Origin: Zoogloea sp.
GTDB lineage: Bacteria > Pseudomonadota > Gammaproteobacteria > Burkholderiales > Rhodocyclaceae
DNA: 64,000 nt
Direction: 5' to 3'
NCBI GenBank assembly: GCA_016720685.1
Contig: JADKKC010000003.1
Coordinates: 62,001 to 126,000 of the forward strand
In this document: positions 47,025-56,051 of the stretch, in pieces
Layout: the number at the start of each line of letters is the position of its first letter
Position numbering within the stretch: position 1 is the first letter of the stretch
Notes under the pieces: generated by a model
Database searches by the model: none
Told to the model about the DNA's origin: nothing
What the model saw: the letters and a program-made list of their open reading frames with translations, nothing else
Program-made: the position numbers and the translations under genes

Positions 47025-48977
47025 ATGAGCACCGATGACATCAAGCACGACGACCAAACCCCCGTTCCGGGACGTCGCAAGTTCCTGAACACCGCCGCCC
47101 TCGCCGGCCTGGCCGGTGCCGGTCTGTCCGTGGGCCTCTCGTCCTGCAAGCAGGAAGCCGCACCCACCGCCGCAGCGCCTGCCGCCGCCCCGGCACCCGT
47201 CGCCCACGCTGCCGGCGCGGGTGACCTGAACCTGCACCCGGCCCCCGGCCAGCTCGACACCTACTACGGCGTGTGGTCCGGCGGCCACTCTGGTGAAGTC
47301 CGCGTCCTCGGCCTGCCCTCCGGCCGCGAGATCAAGCGCGTGCCGACCTTCAACATCGACTGCATGAACGGCTGGGGCATCACCAACGAATCGAAGGCCA
47401 TCATCGGCACCAAGGCCGACGGCAGCCTGAAGTACAAGACCGGCGATACCCACCACATCCACGGCACGTACGTCGACGGCACCTACGACGGCAAATACTT
47501 CTTTGTGAACGACAAGATCCACGGCCGCATCGCCCGCGTCCGTGGCGACATCTTCGAGTGCGACAAGATCACCGAGCTGCCCAACATCCAGGGCTTCCAC
47601 GGCATCTTCCCCGACAAGCGCGACCCGGTCGACCAGTCCATCAACCGTACCACCCGCGTATTCTGCGGCAACGAATTCCACATTCCGCACCCCAACGACG
47701 GGCGCGACATGGATGACCCGACCAAGTACAAAACGCTGTTTACCTGTGTCGATGCCGAGACCATGGAAGTGCGCTGGCAGTGCCGCGTCGATGGCAACAT
47801 GGACCTCGTCGCCACCTCGTACAACGGCCGGCTGGCAGCCGCCAACCAGTACAACGTCGAAGGTGGCGCCCACTACGAGGACATGATGTCCTCCGAAAAG
47901 GACGCCTGCGTGTTCTTCGACGTGGCGCGCATCGAGCAGGCGATCAAGGACGGCAAGTTCGTCACCATCGGCGACAGCAAGGTGCCCGTCGTGGATGGCA
48001 CCAAGGACGCCAACAAGGATCCGAAGACCGCCCTCACCTGCTACGTGCCGGTTCCCAAGAACCCCCACGGCGTCAATGCCAGCCCGGACGGCAAGTACTT
48101 CATCTGTTCCGGCAAGCTCTCGCCCACCGCCACGGTCATCGAGCTGACCAAGGTCGAGGAATTCCTCGACGGCAAGCTCGACGACCTGAACAAGAGCATC
48201 GTCGCCGAAGTGGAAATCGGCCTCGGCCCCCTGCACACCACCTACGACGGCCGCGGCAACGCCTTCACCACCCTGTTCCTCGACAGCCAGATCGTCAAAT
48301 GGAACATCGACGCCGCCATCAAGTTCCACGCCGGCGACAAGGCCGCCAAGTACGTGGTCGATCGCATCGACGTGCATTACCAGCCCGGCCACATCAGCGC
48401 GGACATGGGCGAAACCAAGGAAGCCGGCGGCCAGTTCCTCGCCGTGGGCTGCAAGTTCTCGAAAGACCGCTTCCTGCCGGTCGGCCCGCTGCACCCCGAG
48501 AACGAACAGCTCATCGACATCCGCGGTGAAAAAATGGTGATGCTGGCCGACCACCCGGTCTACCCCGAGCCCCACGACTTCGTCATCGTCAAGCGCGAGA
48601 AAATCAAGACCCGCCAGGTCTTCAACGTCGATGACTTCCCGCTGGCCGTCAAGGACCCGAAGGATTCCGGCGTCACCCGCAACGGCAACAAGGTCACCGT
48701 CAAGCTGGTGTCCCAGGCCCCGGCCTACAGCCTGCGCGAGTTCAAGGTGAAGAAGGGCGACGAAGTCACCTTGATCCTCACCAACCTGGACAAGGTGGAG
48801 GATCTGACTCACGGCTTCGCGATTCCGAAGTACGACATCAACTTCATCGTCAACCCGCAGGAAACCAAGTCCGTCACCTTCAAGGCCGACAAGCCGGGTG
48901 TCTACTGGTGCTACTGCACGCACTTCTGCCACGCGCTGCACCTTGAAATGCGCACGCGCATGATCGTCGAGAAGTAA
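47025..48977 (+). CDS. nosZ: Nitrous-oxide reductase (clade I)
   Basis: Reduces N2O to N2 in the periplasm. 650 residues with a twin-arginine signal (GRRKFLNTAALAGLAGAG), as in clade I enzymes. The beta-propeller holds CuZ histidines (TGDTHHIHGTYVDG, NEFHIPHPND, KNPHGVNAS). The cupredoxin end holds CuA ligands in CYCTHFCHALHLEM (C631, C635, H639, M642). GGAGACC precedes the ATG. A strong terminator follows, so nosZ is probably monocistronic. A CKQE cysteine after the signal helix is discussed in the findings. Confidence 0.98.
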   Translation: MSTDDIKHDDQTPVPGRRKFLNTAALAGLAGAGLSVGLSSCKQEAAPTAAAPAAAPAPVAHAAGAGDLNLHPAPGQLDTYYGVWSGGHSGEVRVLGLPSGREIKRVPTFNIDCMNGWGITNESKAIIGTKADGSLKYKTGDTHHIHGTYVDGTYDGKYFFVNDKIHGRIARVRGDIFECDKITELPNIQGFHGIFPDKRDPVDQSINRTTRVFCGNEFHIPHPNDGRDMDDPTKYKTLFTCVDAETMEVRWQCRVDGNMDLVATSYNGRLAAANQYNVEGGAHYEDMMSSEKDACVFFDVARIEQAIKDGKFVTIGDSKVPVVDGTKDANKDPKTALTCYVPVPKNPHGVNASPDGKYFICSGKLSPTATVIELTKVEEFLDGKLDDLNKSIVAEVEIGLGPLHTTYDGRGNAFTTLFLDSQIVKWNIDAAIKFHAGDKAAKYVVDRIDVHYQPGHISADMGETKEAGGQFLAVGCKFSKDRFLPVGPLHPENEQLIDIRGEKMVMLADHPVYPEPHDFVIVKREKIKTRQVFNVDDFPLAVKDPKDSGVTRNGNKVTVKLVSQAPAYSLREFKVKKGDEVTLILTNLDKVEDLTHGFAIPKYDINFIVNPQETKSVTFKADKPGVYWCYCTHFCHALHLEMRTRMIVEK

Positions 48978-49015
48978 TCGACAACTTGGCAATAGATCGA
49001 TAAGTGAAGTGATTG

Positions 49016-49046
49016 GGGGAGACGCTAGCGTCTCCCCATTTTTTTT
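49016..49046 (+). terminator. Strong terminator after nosZ
   Basis: A perfect 10-bp stem (GGGGAGACGC/GCGTCTCCCC, loop TA) is followed by eight T. It lies 38 nt past nosZ and separates it from the PilJ-like gene and nosR. Confidence 0.92.
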
Positions 49047-49086
49047 ACAGAGCACCCGCCACCGACCGACACCAGGAGATCGACCC

Positions 49087-49887
49087 ATGCGCCTCGCCCC
49101 TGTTCTTGCCACCGCCGCCACAGCCGCCTTTCTCGCCCTGGGCTGCGCCTCCACGGCCTTCGCCAGCACGGGCGCCGCCCACGAAGCGACGGCCGACCTC
49201 GCCGAGCAGGCCCGCATGCTCGGCCAGCGGGCCACCAAGGCCTACCTGATGACACTGCAAGGGGTCAGCCCCGATGCCGGCCACAGCATCCTCGCCGACT
49301 CGGTATCCCGCTTCGAGCGCAATCTGGCCGCACTCAAGGCCGGCAAGCTCGACGACAACGCACGCGCCAAGCTCGCCGCCGTGGACAGCGCCTGGATCGA
49401 AGCGCGCGCACTGCTCACCGCTCCGCCCAGCGCCAGCGGCGCCAAGGCGCTGTACGACAGCACCGCCGCCCTCGATCAGGCCAGCCAGCATCTGGTGATG
49501 GCGATCAACAGCCGGGGGCCCGAAGAGTCGCGCCGGCTGATCCTCGCCTCCCGGATGCGCATGCTGTCCCAACGCATCGCCATGCATTACCTCTACCGCG
49601 CCAGCGGCCTGATGACGCCCAACGCACCCCAAATGGAGCTGTCCTACGCCCGCAGCGAATTTGCAGCCAACCTGTCCCGCAGCACACAGAACAACGCCTT
49701 CCCCGCCGAAACCCGCGAGGCGGTCGCCAGACTTGCCGGGCTCTGGCCCGCCTACCAGGACGCCGCCGGCAAGACCGGCGAGCCCGTGGCCATGCTCAAG
49801 AACGCCCCGGCGGTAATGGAAATGAGCGAACAGGTTCTCGGCGCCACCGACAAGGTCGTCGGCACCCTGCTCGCCCCGGCCCGGTAG
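49087..49887 (+). CDS. Secreted PilJ-like protein with two P-box-type motifs, between nosZ and nosR
   Basis: 266 residues with signal peptide MRLAPVLATAATAAFLALG and cleavage near AFA-S. No other membrane segment, so the rest should be periplasmic. It has two similar helical halves, each opening with a motif like the nitrate-sensing P-box of NarX and PilJ: EQARMLGQRATKAYLM (40-55) and ASRMRMLSQRIAMHYLYR (154-171). These fit the type IV pili methyl-accepting N-terminal domain (PilJ), here with no signalling output. CAGGAG precedes the ATG. The function is unknown; position suggests a nitrate/nitrite-binding or nos accessory role. Confidence 0.85.
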   Translation: MRLAPVLATAATAAFLALGCASTAFASTGAAHEATADLAEQARMLGQRATKAYLMTLQGVSPDAGHSILADSVSRFERNLAALKAGKLDDNARAKLAAVDSAWIEARALLTAPPSASGAKALYDSTAALDQASQHLVMAINSRGPEESRRLILASRMRMLSQRIAMHYLYRASGLMTPNAPQMELSYARSEFAANLSRSTQNNAFPAETREAVARLAGLWPAYQDAAGKTGEPVAMLKNAPAVMEMSEQVLGATDKVVGTLLAPAR

Positions 49888-49907
49888 AAACAGGCTTTCG
49901 CGGCAGA

Positions 49908-49921
49908 TTGACTCAGCTTAA
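49908..49921 (+). promoter_or_regulatory. Weak FNR/Dnr-like site before nosR
   Basis: TTGACTCAGCTTAA matches the FNR consensus at about 7 of 10 positions, 59 bp before the nosR start. It is reported only because of its position; no good -10 was found. Confidence 0.25.
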
Positions 49922-49979
49922 GGATAAGGCGACGCAGCAACATCAAAATTCCAAGAAACGCTGAATTACGGAGTACCCC

Positions 49980-52181
49980 ATGAGATTCGATCTTTTATCC
50001 CGTTTGCGCAGCCGTGGCACTGCACTGCTTGCCGCAACGCTGGCAGGGCTCGCCATGACCGGCGGCGCGCTTGCCGACACCTACGAAGTCAAGCTGCCGC
50101 CCGAGCTGTCATCCTCGCCAAAAATGTGCGATTACGCGCCGTGCAAGGACGTGATGCCCGGCGCCACGTCCTTCTCCGAGCGCAAGGGCCAGCCGCCCTT
50201 CGTGGAAGCCTACAAGGATGAAGCCGGGCAGAAAAAGCTCCTCGGCTACGTGATGCTGTCCACCGACATCACCGACACCCCGGCCTATTCCGGCAAGCCG
50301 GTGGTCACCCTGATCGGCATGGACACCACCGGCAGGTTTACCGGCGTCAAGATCCTCAAGCACTCTGAACCCATCCTGCTGCTCGGCATTCCCGAGTCGG
50401 CACTGATCAAGTTCAACAACCAGTACCTCGGCCAGTTTGTTGGCGACAACATCGAAATCGGCAAGTCGCGCTCCGAAGAAAACCTCATCGGCCTGGATGC
50501 CATTACCGGCGCCACCGTCACCGTCATCGCCCAGAACCAGGTGATGATGACCTCGGGCAGCGCGGTGGCCAAGCAGGTCGGCATCCTCAAGCCGGTGATC
50601 CGCCCGCAGGCAAAATTTACGGCCACCACCGCGGCGCCCTCGTGGGCGCAACTGGTTGAAGACGGCAGCGTGCAGCGCCTCGTCGTAAAGGCCGAGGAAG
50701 TCGGCCTCAAGAGCGACGGCCGTCCCTACATGGATTTGTGGTTCGGCTACCTCAACCAACCCACCATCGGCCAGGCCATTCTCGGCAAGGACGGCTACGC
50801 CGGCCTGATGGCCCGCCTCAAGGAAGGCGAGCACGCCATCTTCATCATCAAAACCGCCGGCATGGATTCCTTCAAGGGCTCCGGCTTCGTGCGCGGCGGC
50901 ATCTACGACCGTGTGCAGGTGCGCCAGGATTCCGACAGCTTCACCTTCCGCGACCTCGATTACGTGAACCTGTGGGGCGTGTCCGCCGCCGGCTCGCCGG
51001 CCTTCGACGAATCGGCCATCTTCATCATCCGCGGCAAGAGTTTCTCGGGCGCCTATCCCTGGAAACTGGTTTTTCTCGGCAACAAGATCGACAAGGAAAC
51101 CTCCACCAAAACCTTCGCCAACTTCGACAAGGAATACTGGCTCGACGCCAGGTATCTCGAAGGCGGCCGCCCCGTGGTCATCAAGCCCGACCCGACCTGG
51201 CTCAAGGTGTGGAAGGAGCGCGCGTTCGAGATCGGCGGCTTCGTCGTCTTCCTGCTGGTGATTGCCGCCGCCTACGCCAGCCGCGACACCCTGGTGCGCC
51301 GCTCAAGCCGCCACAACAAGTGGCCGGTCAATGTCTTCAAATACACCGGCTGGGTGGTGAGCATCGGCTTCGTCGGCTTCTACGCCATGGCCCAGCCGTC
51401 CATCACCCAGATACTCACCTGGTTCCATTCCTTGTTGTTCCAGTGGAAGTGGGAACTCTTCCTGTCCGATCCGCTGATCTTCGTGTTCTGGATCTTCATC
51501 ATCGTCAGCACCTTCCTGTGGGGCCGCGGGCTCTTTTGCGGCTGGCTCTGCCCCTTCGGCTCGCTCTCCGAACTGCTTTACAAGATCGGAGGCGCCATCG
51601 GCCTCAAGCGCTTCCAGTTCAATCTGCCGCAGGCGCTGCACGACAAGCTCAAGTGGGTGAAGTACGCGGTGTTCTTCGGGCTCCTGGCGGTGTCCTTCTT
51701 CAGCATGGGCCTGGCCGAAAAGCTCGCCGAAGTCGAACCCTTCAAGACCACCTTCCTCGTCGGCATCACCAACCGCAGCTGGCCCTACAGTCTGTTTGCC
51801 GCCGGCCTGCTGGGCCTGGCGATCTTCACGGAGCGGCCCTTCTGCAAGTACCTCTGCCCGCTGGGCGCCGCGCTGGCCATGCCCACCACCTTCCGCTGGT
51901 TCGGCCTCAGGCGCAAAGACGAATGCACCAGCTGCAAGGCCTGCGCAAAGGGCTGCGGCTCGCTGGCCATCGACACCAAGGGCAACATCGACCAGCGCGA
52001 ATGCATGCTCTGCCTCGACTGCATGGTGTTCTATTACGACGACCACGCCTGCCCGCCGCTGGCCCACGAGCGCAAGCGCCGCGACAAGGCCGGCCAGCCG
52101 CTCACGCCGATCAACGGCAAGGGCTACTTCATCCCGATCCACCCGGTTCCGGCCGATACAAAGAAGGGTGCCGCAGCATGA
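49980..52181 (+). CDS. nosR: NosR, membrane iron-sulfur flavoprotein for N2O reduction
   Basis: 733 residues. It supports nosZ activity by electron supply and expression. In order: signal peptide (ending GGALA), a periplasmic FMN-binding domain with the covalent-FMN motif DAITGATVTV, at least five transmembrane helices from about residue 415, cysteine motifs CGWLCPFG and CKYLCPLG at the membrane, and two cytoplasmic 4Fe-4S clusters (CTSCKACAKGC and CMLCLDC). Length normal. A weak FNR-like site lies upstream. It overlaps the next gene by 4 nt. Confidence 0.97.
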   Translation: MRFDLLSRLRSRGTALLAATLAGLAMTGGALADTYEVKLPPELSSSPKMCDYAPCKDVMPGATSFSERKGQPPFVEAYKDEAGQKKLLGYVMLSTDITDTPAYSGKPVVTLIGMDTTGRFTGVKILKHSEPILLLGIPESALIKFNNQYLGQFVGDNIEIGKSRSEENLIGLDAITGATVTVIAQNQVMMTSGSAVAKQVGILKPVIRPQAKFTATTAAPSWAQLVEDGSVQRLVVKAEEVGLKSDGRPYMDLWFGYLNQPTIGQAILGKDGYAGLMARLKEGEHAIFIIKTAGMDSFKGSGFVRGGIYDRVQVRQDSDSFTFRDLDYVNLWGVSAAGSPAFDESAIFIIRGKSFSGAYPWKLVFLGNKIDKETSTKTFANFDKEYWLDARYLEGGRPVVIKPDPTWLKVWKERAFEIGGFVVFLLVIAAAYASRDTLVRRSSRHNKWPVNVFKYTGWVVSIGFVGFYAMAQPSITQILTWFHSLLFQWKWELFLSDPLIFVFWIFIIVSTFLWGRGLFCGWLCPFGSLSELLYKIGGAIGLKRFQFNLPQALHDKLKWVKYAVFFGLLAVSFFSMGLAEKLAEVEPFKTTFLVGITNRSWPYSLFAAGLLGLAIFTERPFCKYLCPLGAALAMPTTFRWFGLRRKDECTSCKACAKGCGSLAIDTKGNIDQRECMLCLDCMVFYYDDHACPPLAHERKRRDKAGQPLTPINGKGYFIPIHPVPADTKKGAAA

Positions 52182-52600
52182 CCATCGCCGACAGAAACGA
52201 ACTGCGCCAGCCCGCCTACGGCAACGCGAGGGGCCTCAGCTGGCTGATCGCCGAACTCCGCGACCACCTGTGGCCCTGGGCCGGCAAGGGCCAGCCGGCC
52301 AGAAAGTCCATCCAGCTCGCAGGCTTCGCCCTCGCCATCGCGGCCACCATCGCCTGGGTGCTGGCCGCCCTCGGCCGCCTCGAAGCCGGCGCCATCATCG
52401 GCTGGTGGTTCGGCTGGAGCGTCTTCGAAATCTTCGTCCGCCTCGACGCCAAGCCCTACGTGAAGGAAGGCCCGTGGTGGGGCCACCTTTACCGCCGCGC
52501 CACGGTCATGGACATGATCTGCTACGTGAGCTTCAAGAACCTGCTGATCGGCGCCGTGCTGTTCATCGGGCTCAGAACACTGGGCATCGTGCAGGTGTAA
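52178..52600 (+). CDS. Small membrane protein coupled to nosR, function unknown
   Basis: 140 residues. It starts inside the nosR stop codon (ATGA), so it is translationally coupled. It has an N-terminal soluble stretch of about 45 residues and three predicted helices (IQLAGFALAIAATIAWVLAAL, GAIIGWWFGWSVFEIFVRL, SFKNLLIGAVLFIGLRTLGI). No cysteines for clusters other than one in MICYVS, and no known family is recognised. Coupling suggests a NosR-associated function. nosDFYL do not follow; pit does. Confidence 0.8.
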   Translation: MTIADRNELRQPAYGNARGLSWLIAELRDHLWPWAGKGQPARKSIQLAGFALAIAATIAWVLAALGRLEAGAIIGWWFGWSVFEIFVRLDAKPYVKEGPWWGHLYRRATVMDMICYVSFKNLLIGAVLFIGLRTLGIVQV

Positions 52601-52684
52601 GACAGCCGCACCCGCTGCACCGCAGCATGTATCGCACGCCGGAGAGTCGTAAGATGAAGCACTGATTCCGCCGCGAGGCCACGC

Positions 52685-53713
52685 ATGGACTCCCTTCTGT
52701 GGCTCACCCTGTGCGCCGTGCTGACGGTGCTGATCTTCGATTACACCAATGGCTTTCACGATGCGGCCAACGTGGTCGCAACGGTGATCGCATCACGGGC
52801 GATGAGCCCGGCCATGGCGGTCTCGGTGGTTGGCGTGTTCGAATTTCTCGGCCCGCTGTTGGGGGGCACGGCCGTCGCCAATACCATCGGGGGCGTCGTC
52901 GATCTTGCGCCCCTGCCCCGCCCGCTGGCGCTGCTCGTGCTGGTCTCCGGGCTGCTCGGCGCGATCATCTGGAACCTGATTACCTGGTGGAAGGGGATTC
53001 CGTCCTCGTCGTCCCACGGTCTGGTCGGGGGGCTGGTCGGCGCAGTGCTGCTCGCTGCCGGCAGCGGTCACGTGGTGTGGGGCTGGCCGCCCGAAGGCCA
53101 TCTCGTCGGCGTGGCAAAGGTGCTGCTGGCCCTGGTGCTCTCGCCGGTGCTGGGCTTCGTCGTGGGTTACCTGGTGCATAAGCTGTCCCACCTGCTGACC
53201 CGCGCCGCCCACCCCCGCATCAACCAGAAGCTGCGCCTGGCCCAGTACGTGACCACCGCGGCCCTGGCGTTTTCCCACGGCGCCAACGACGCCCAGAAAA
53301 GCATGGGCGTGCTCACCCTCGTGCTGGTGCTGGGCGGCTTCATCCCCCACTTCGAAGTGCCGTTCTGGGTCATGCTGGCCTGCGCCACCGCGATCACCGC
53401 CGGCATCCTGTCCGGTGGCTGGCGCATCGTGCGCACGCTGGGTTTTGCCGTCTTCAAGGTGCGCCCCCTGCACGCGCTGGATTCCCAGCTCACCTCGGGA
53501 CTGGTCATCCTGTCCGCATCGATGATGGGCGCCCCCGTATCCACCAGCCACGTGGTCGCCACGTCGATCATGGGCATCGGCGCCTCCGAGCGCCCCCACC
53601 GCGTGCATTGGGGCAAGGCCGGCGAGATCGCGACAACCTGGCTGATCACCCTGCCCGCCTCCGCGGCCATGGCTGCACTGGTGCTGCTGGCCCTGCGCCC
53701 GTGGGTGGTCTGA
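52685..53713 (+). CDS. pit: Inorganic phosphate transporter, PiT family
   Basis: 342 residues, about ten membrane helices. PiT signatures: the repeated FDYTNGFHDAANVVATVIASRAMSPA near the N-terminus and AFSHGANDAQKSMGVL in the middle, plus GIPSSSSHGLVGGLVG and MGAPVSTSHVVATSIMG. Moves phosphate (probably as metal-phosphate) with protons. DUF47 gene starts 23 nt later, a common pair. Confidence 0.96.
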   Translation: MDSLLWLTLCAVLTVLIFDYTNGFHDAANVVATVIASRAMSPAMAVSVVGVFEFLGPLLGGTAVANTIGGVVDLAPLPRPLALLVLVSGLLGAIIWNLITWWKGIPSSSSHGLVGGLVGAVLLAAGSGHVVWGWPPEGHLVGVAKVLLALVLSPVLGFVVGYLVHKLSHLLTRAAHPRINQKLRLAQYVTTAALAFSHGANDAQKSMGVLTLVLVLGGFIPHFEVPFWVMLACATAITAGILSGGWRIVRTLGFAVFKVRPLHALDSQLTSGLVILSASMMGAPVSTSHVVATSIMGIGASERPHRVHWGKAGEIATTWLITLPASAAMAALVLLALRPWVV

Positions 53714-53736
53714 CGCTGCAAAACGGAGAGCAAGCC

Positions 53737-54384
53737 ATGGACAACACCACCCCCCACCGTTCCATCGTGCGCCGCGTGCTGGAACGCATCTTCCCCTCCG
53801 CGCCGGATTTCTACACCCTGCTGGCCAGCCAGGCCGAGCAGGTGGCGCACACCGTCAATCTGCTGGTGGACTTCATGGAATCACCGGAAGCGGCCATTGC
53901 CAAACAGATCAAGAAGGACGAACACACCGCCGACACCGTCAAGGTCGAAAACATCCACACCCTCAACGAAGCCTTCTCCACCCCCATCGACCGGGAGGAC
54001 ATCTACCGGGCGATCATGGCGCTGGACGAGGTGGTGAACTACTGCAAGAGCACCGTCAGCGAGATGGACATCCTCGGCATCCAGCCCGACATCTACACCC
54101 ACGAAATGGCGGTGTGCCTTGCCGAAGGCGTCAGGGCGCTGACGGCCGGCTACCACAAACTCGGCAAAGCGCCGCTCGAGGCCGCCACCGATGCAGACAT
54201 CGCCCGCAAAGCCGAGCGACGCGTGGAAAAAATCTACCGCAAGGCCCTCGCCGCGCTGTTTCAGGGCGACGACTACCTCAACATGCTCAAGCGCCGGGAG
54301 ATCTACCGCCACCTTTCCAACGCCGCCGACCGCATGGCCGCCTGCGGCAACACCCTGCACGACATCGTCGTCAAGCTCACCTGA
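53737..54384 (+). CDS. DUF47 (PhoU-like) family protein
   Basis: 215 residues, helical bundle. It resembles PhoU: EQVAHTVNLLVDFME, KKDEHTADTVKVENIHTLNEAFSTPIDREDIYRAIMALDEVVNY and a later KRREIYRHLSNAADRMAACGNTLHDIV, with conserved acidic residues that bind metals. It follows pit in a common pit-DUF47 operon and is thought to control Pit activity. GGAGAG precedes the ATG. Confidence 0.94.
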   Translation: MDNTTPHRSIVRRVLERIFPSAPDFYTLLASQAEQVAHTVNLLVDFMESPEAAIAKQIKKDEHTADTVKVENIHTLNEAFSTPIDREDIYRAIMALDEVVNYCKSTVSEMDILGIQPDIYTHEMAVCLAEGVRALTAGYHKLGKAPLEAATDADIARKAERRVEKIYRKALAALFQGDDYLNMLKRREIYRHLSNAADRMAACGNTLHDIVVKLT

Positions 54385-54446
54385 CAGCCGCAGCCTTGCG
54401 CGCCGGGCATCGCAGGCCCGGCGCGCCCTGCGGTAAAGTGCCACCC

Positions 54447-54847
54447 ATGCGCTCCGCCCACCCCATCTCCGAGAACGAAGTCGAACTCACGGCCATTCGC
54501 GCCCAGGGCGCCGGCGGACAAAACGTCAACAAGGTTTCCAGCGCCGTACATCTGCGCTTCGACATCCCGGCCTCGTCCTTGCCCGAACACCTGCAGGAGC
54601 GCCTGCTCAAGCTGGGCGACCAGCGCATCAGCAAGAGCGGCGTCGTCATCATCAAGGCCCAGGAATACCGCAGCCTGGAAAAAAACCGGGCCGAAGCCCT
54701 GCGCAGGCTGCAGGAGCTGATCGACAGCGTCTCGGTCGTGCAAAAGGCCCGACGTGCCACCAAGCCCACCCGCGGCTCGGTTACCCGCCGCCTCGAAGGC
54801 AAGGCCAGGCGCAGCACCATCAGGCCGGCCGGGGGCGTGTCGAATAA
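54447..54847 (+). pseudogene. arfB: Peptidyl-tRNA hydrolase ArfB, frameshifted near its 3' end
   Basis: A ribosome-rescue hydrolase of the RF1 type. The GGQ motif is clear (AIRAQGAGGQNVNKVSSAVHLRF), as is the basic C-terminal tail (KARRATKPTRGSVTRRLEGKARRSTI). The normal end should read AGRGRVE then stop. That sequence is present at 54824-54847 in the neighbouring frame, so one base (an A in ATCAAGG) appears to be lost near 54820. Uncorrected, the frame reads through about 270 nt into the RIO gene, giving a false fusion. Corrected length is 133 residues, typical of ArfB. Confidence 0.85.
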
Positions 54848-55118
54848 GAGCTTGTCCCTGATTTACGGACAAGCGCCAGGGCCAGAACCCGGCCCGATAG
54901 GCGATAATCACCGCCTCGGTTTTCAATCTGGCGCCATTCCGGTTTTGGCGCCCTCCGGCTTCACACCCGAACTCCCCATTCCGCGCCCACCCCGCGCCCC
55001 TCGCCACGTCGGCCACCCCGACAGGCGGTTTTCCCCTTCACGCCCTACCGGGCAGGAACATCACCGTGCACCCAAAAACCCTGCTGGCCCTGGCCATCGG
55101 CAACGATACCGCAAGCGT

Positions 55119-55994
55119 ATGAAAACACCCGAAAGACTCGAACCCCTGGTCACCGACGGCCTGGTGGACAGCGTCCTGCGCCAGCTCATGAGCGGCAAGG
55201 AAGCCACGGTATATGTCGTTCGCTGCGGCGACGACATACGCTGCGCCAAGGTCTACAAAGAGGCCAACAAGCGCGGCTTTCACACCGCGGTGGATTACAC
55301 CGAGGGGCGCAAGATCAAGAACAGCCGCCAGGCCCGCGCCATGGCCAAGCGCTCCCGCTACGGCCGCCAGGAACAGGAAGCCGCGTGGCAAAGCGCCGAG
55401 GTCGACGCCCTGCGCCGCCTTGCCGCCGCCGGCGTGCGCGTGCCCACGCCCTACAACTTCCACGAAGGCGTGCTGCTGATGGAGCTGGTGGCCGACGAGG
55501 ACGGCGAACCGGCGCCGCGCCTCAACGACCTGTCTCTCAGCGAGGAAGATGCGCTGGCCTACCACGCCGTGCTCATCCGCCAGGTGGTGCGCATGCTGTG
55601 CGCCGGCATCGTCCATGGCGACCTCTCCGAGTACAACGTGCTCGTGGATGCCGGCGGCCCGGTGATCATCGACCTGCCCCAGGCCGTGGACGCCGCCGCC
55701 AACAACAACGCCAAGCGCATGCTCGGCCGGGACGTGGACAATCTGGCCGACTACTTCGGCCAGTTCGCCCCGCAACTGCTGGCAACCCGCTACGGCGACG
55801 AAATCTGGGAGCTCTACGAATCCGGCGCGCTGCACCCTGATAGCGAACTCAGCGGCCACTTCGAGGAGGCCGCCGGCGACGTGAACCTGGACGAAGTCAT
55901 GCAGGTCATCGAAGCCGCCGACGAAGAGGAAGAAGAACGCCTGGCCCGCCAGGCGGCTGCCCGGGCAGAGGGCGAGTGGCGCGAAGGGGAATGA
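55119..55994 (+). CDS. RIO1-family protein kinase
   Basis: 291 residues with an atypical serine kinase fold: GKEATVYVVRCGDDIRCAKVYKEA (ATP loop and Lys), catalytic HGDLSEYNVLVD and metal-binding VIIDLPQAVD. It lacks the RIO2 winged helix. The C-terminal tail is very acidic (ADEEEEERLARQ). RIO kinases are mainly archaeal and eukaryotic ribosome factors, but many proteobacteria have single copies of unknown function. ATG 55119 is chosen by the family N-terminus; the ribosome site is weak. It is preceded by about 270 nt of leader after arfB. Confidence 0.88.
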   Translation: MKTPERLEPLVTDGLVDSVLRQLMSGKEATVYVVRCGDDIRCAKVYKEANKRGFHTAVDYTEGRKIKNSRQARAMAKRSRYGRQEQEAAWQSAEVDALRRLAAAGVRVPTPYNFHEGVLLMELVADEDGEPAPRLNDLSLSEEDALAYHAVLIRQVVRMLCAGIVHGDLSEYNVLVDAGGPVIIDLPQAVDAAANNNAKRMLGRDVDNLADYFGQFAPQLLATRYGDEIWELYESGALHPDSELSGHFEEAAGDVNLDEVMQVIEAADEEEEERLARQAAARAEGEWREGE

Positions 55995-56051
55995 TTCAAC
56001 CCTGATTCGCCGGTCGGGGGCAGCCGCAGCCCCCTAAACTGCATCGGGCAT

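Noticed and set aside
54849..54875. GCTTGTCC/GGACAAGC hairpin after arfB
   Set aside because: No U-run follows, so a terminator is not supported; possibly a processing or leader structure only.
54447..55994. A single 515-codon frame that looks like a new ArfB-RIO kinase fusion
   Set aside because: The standard ArfB C-terminus and stop occur in the adjacent frame at the point where one base is missing, and the linker between the domains has no protein-like composition.
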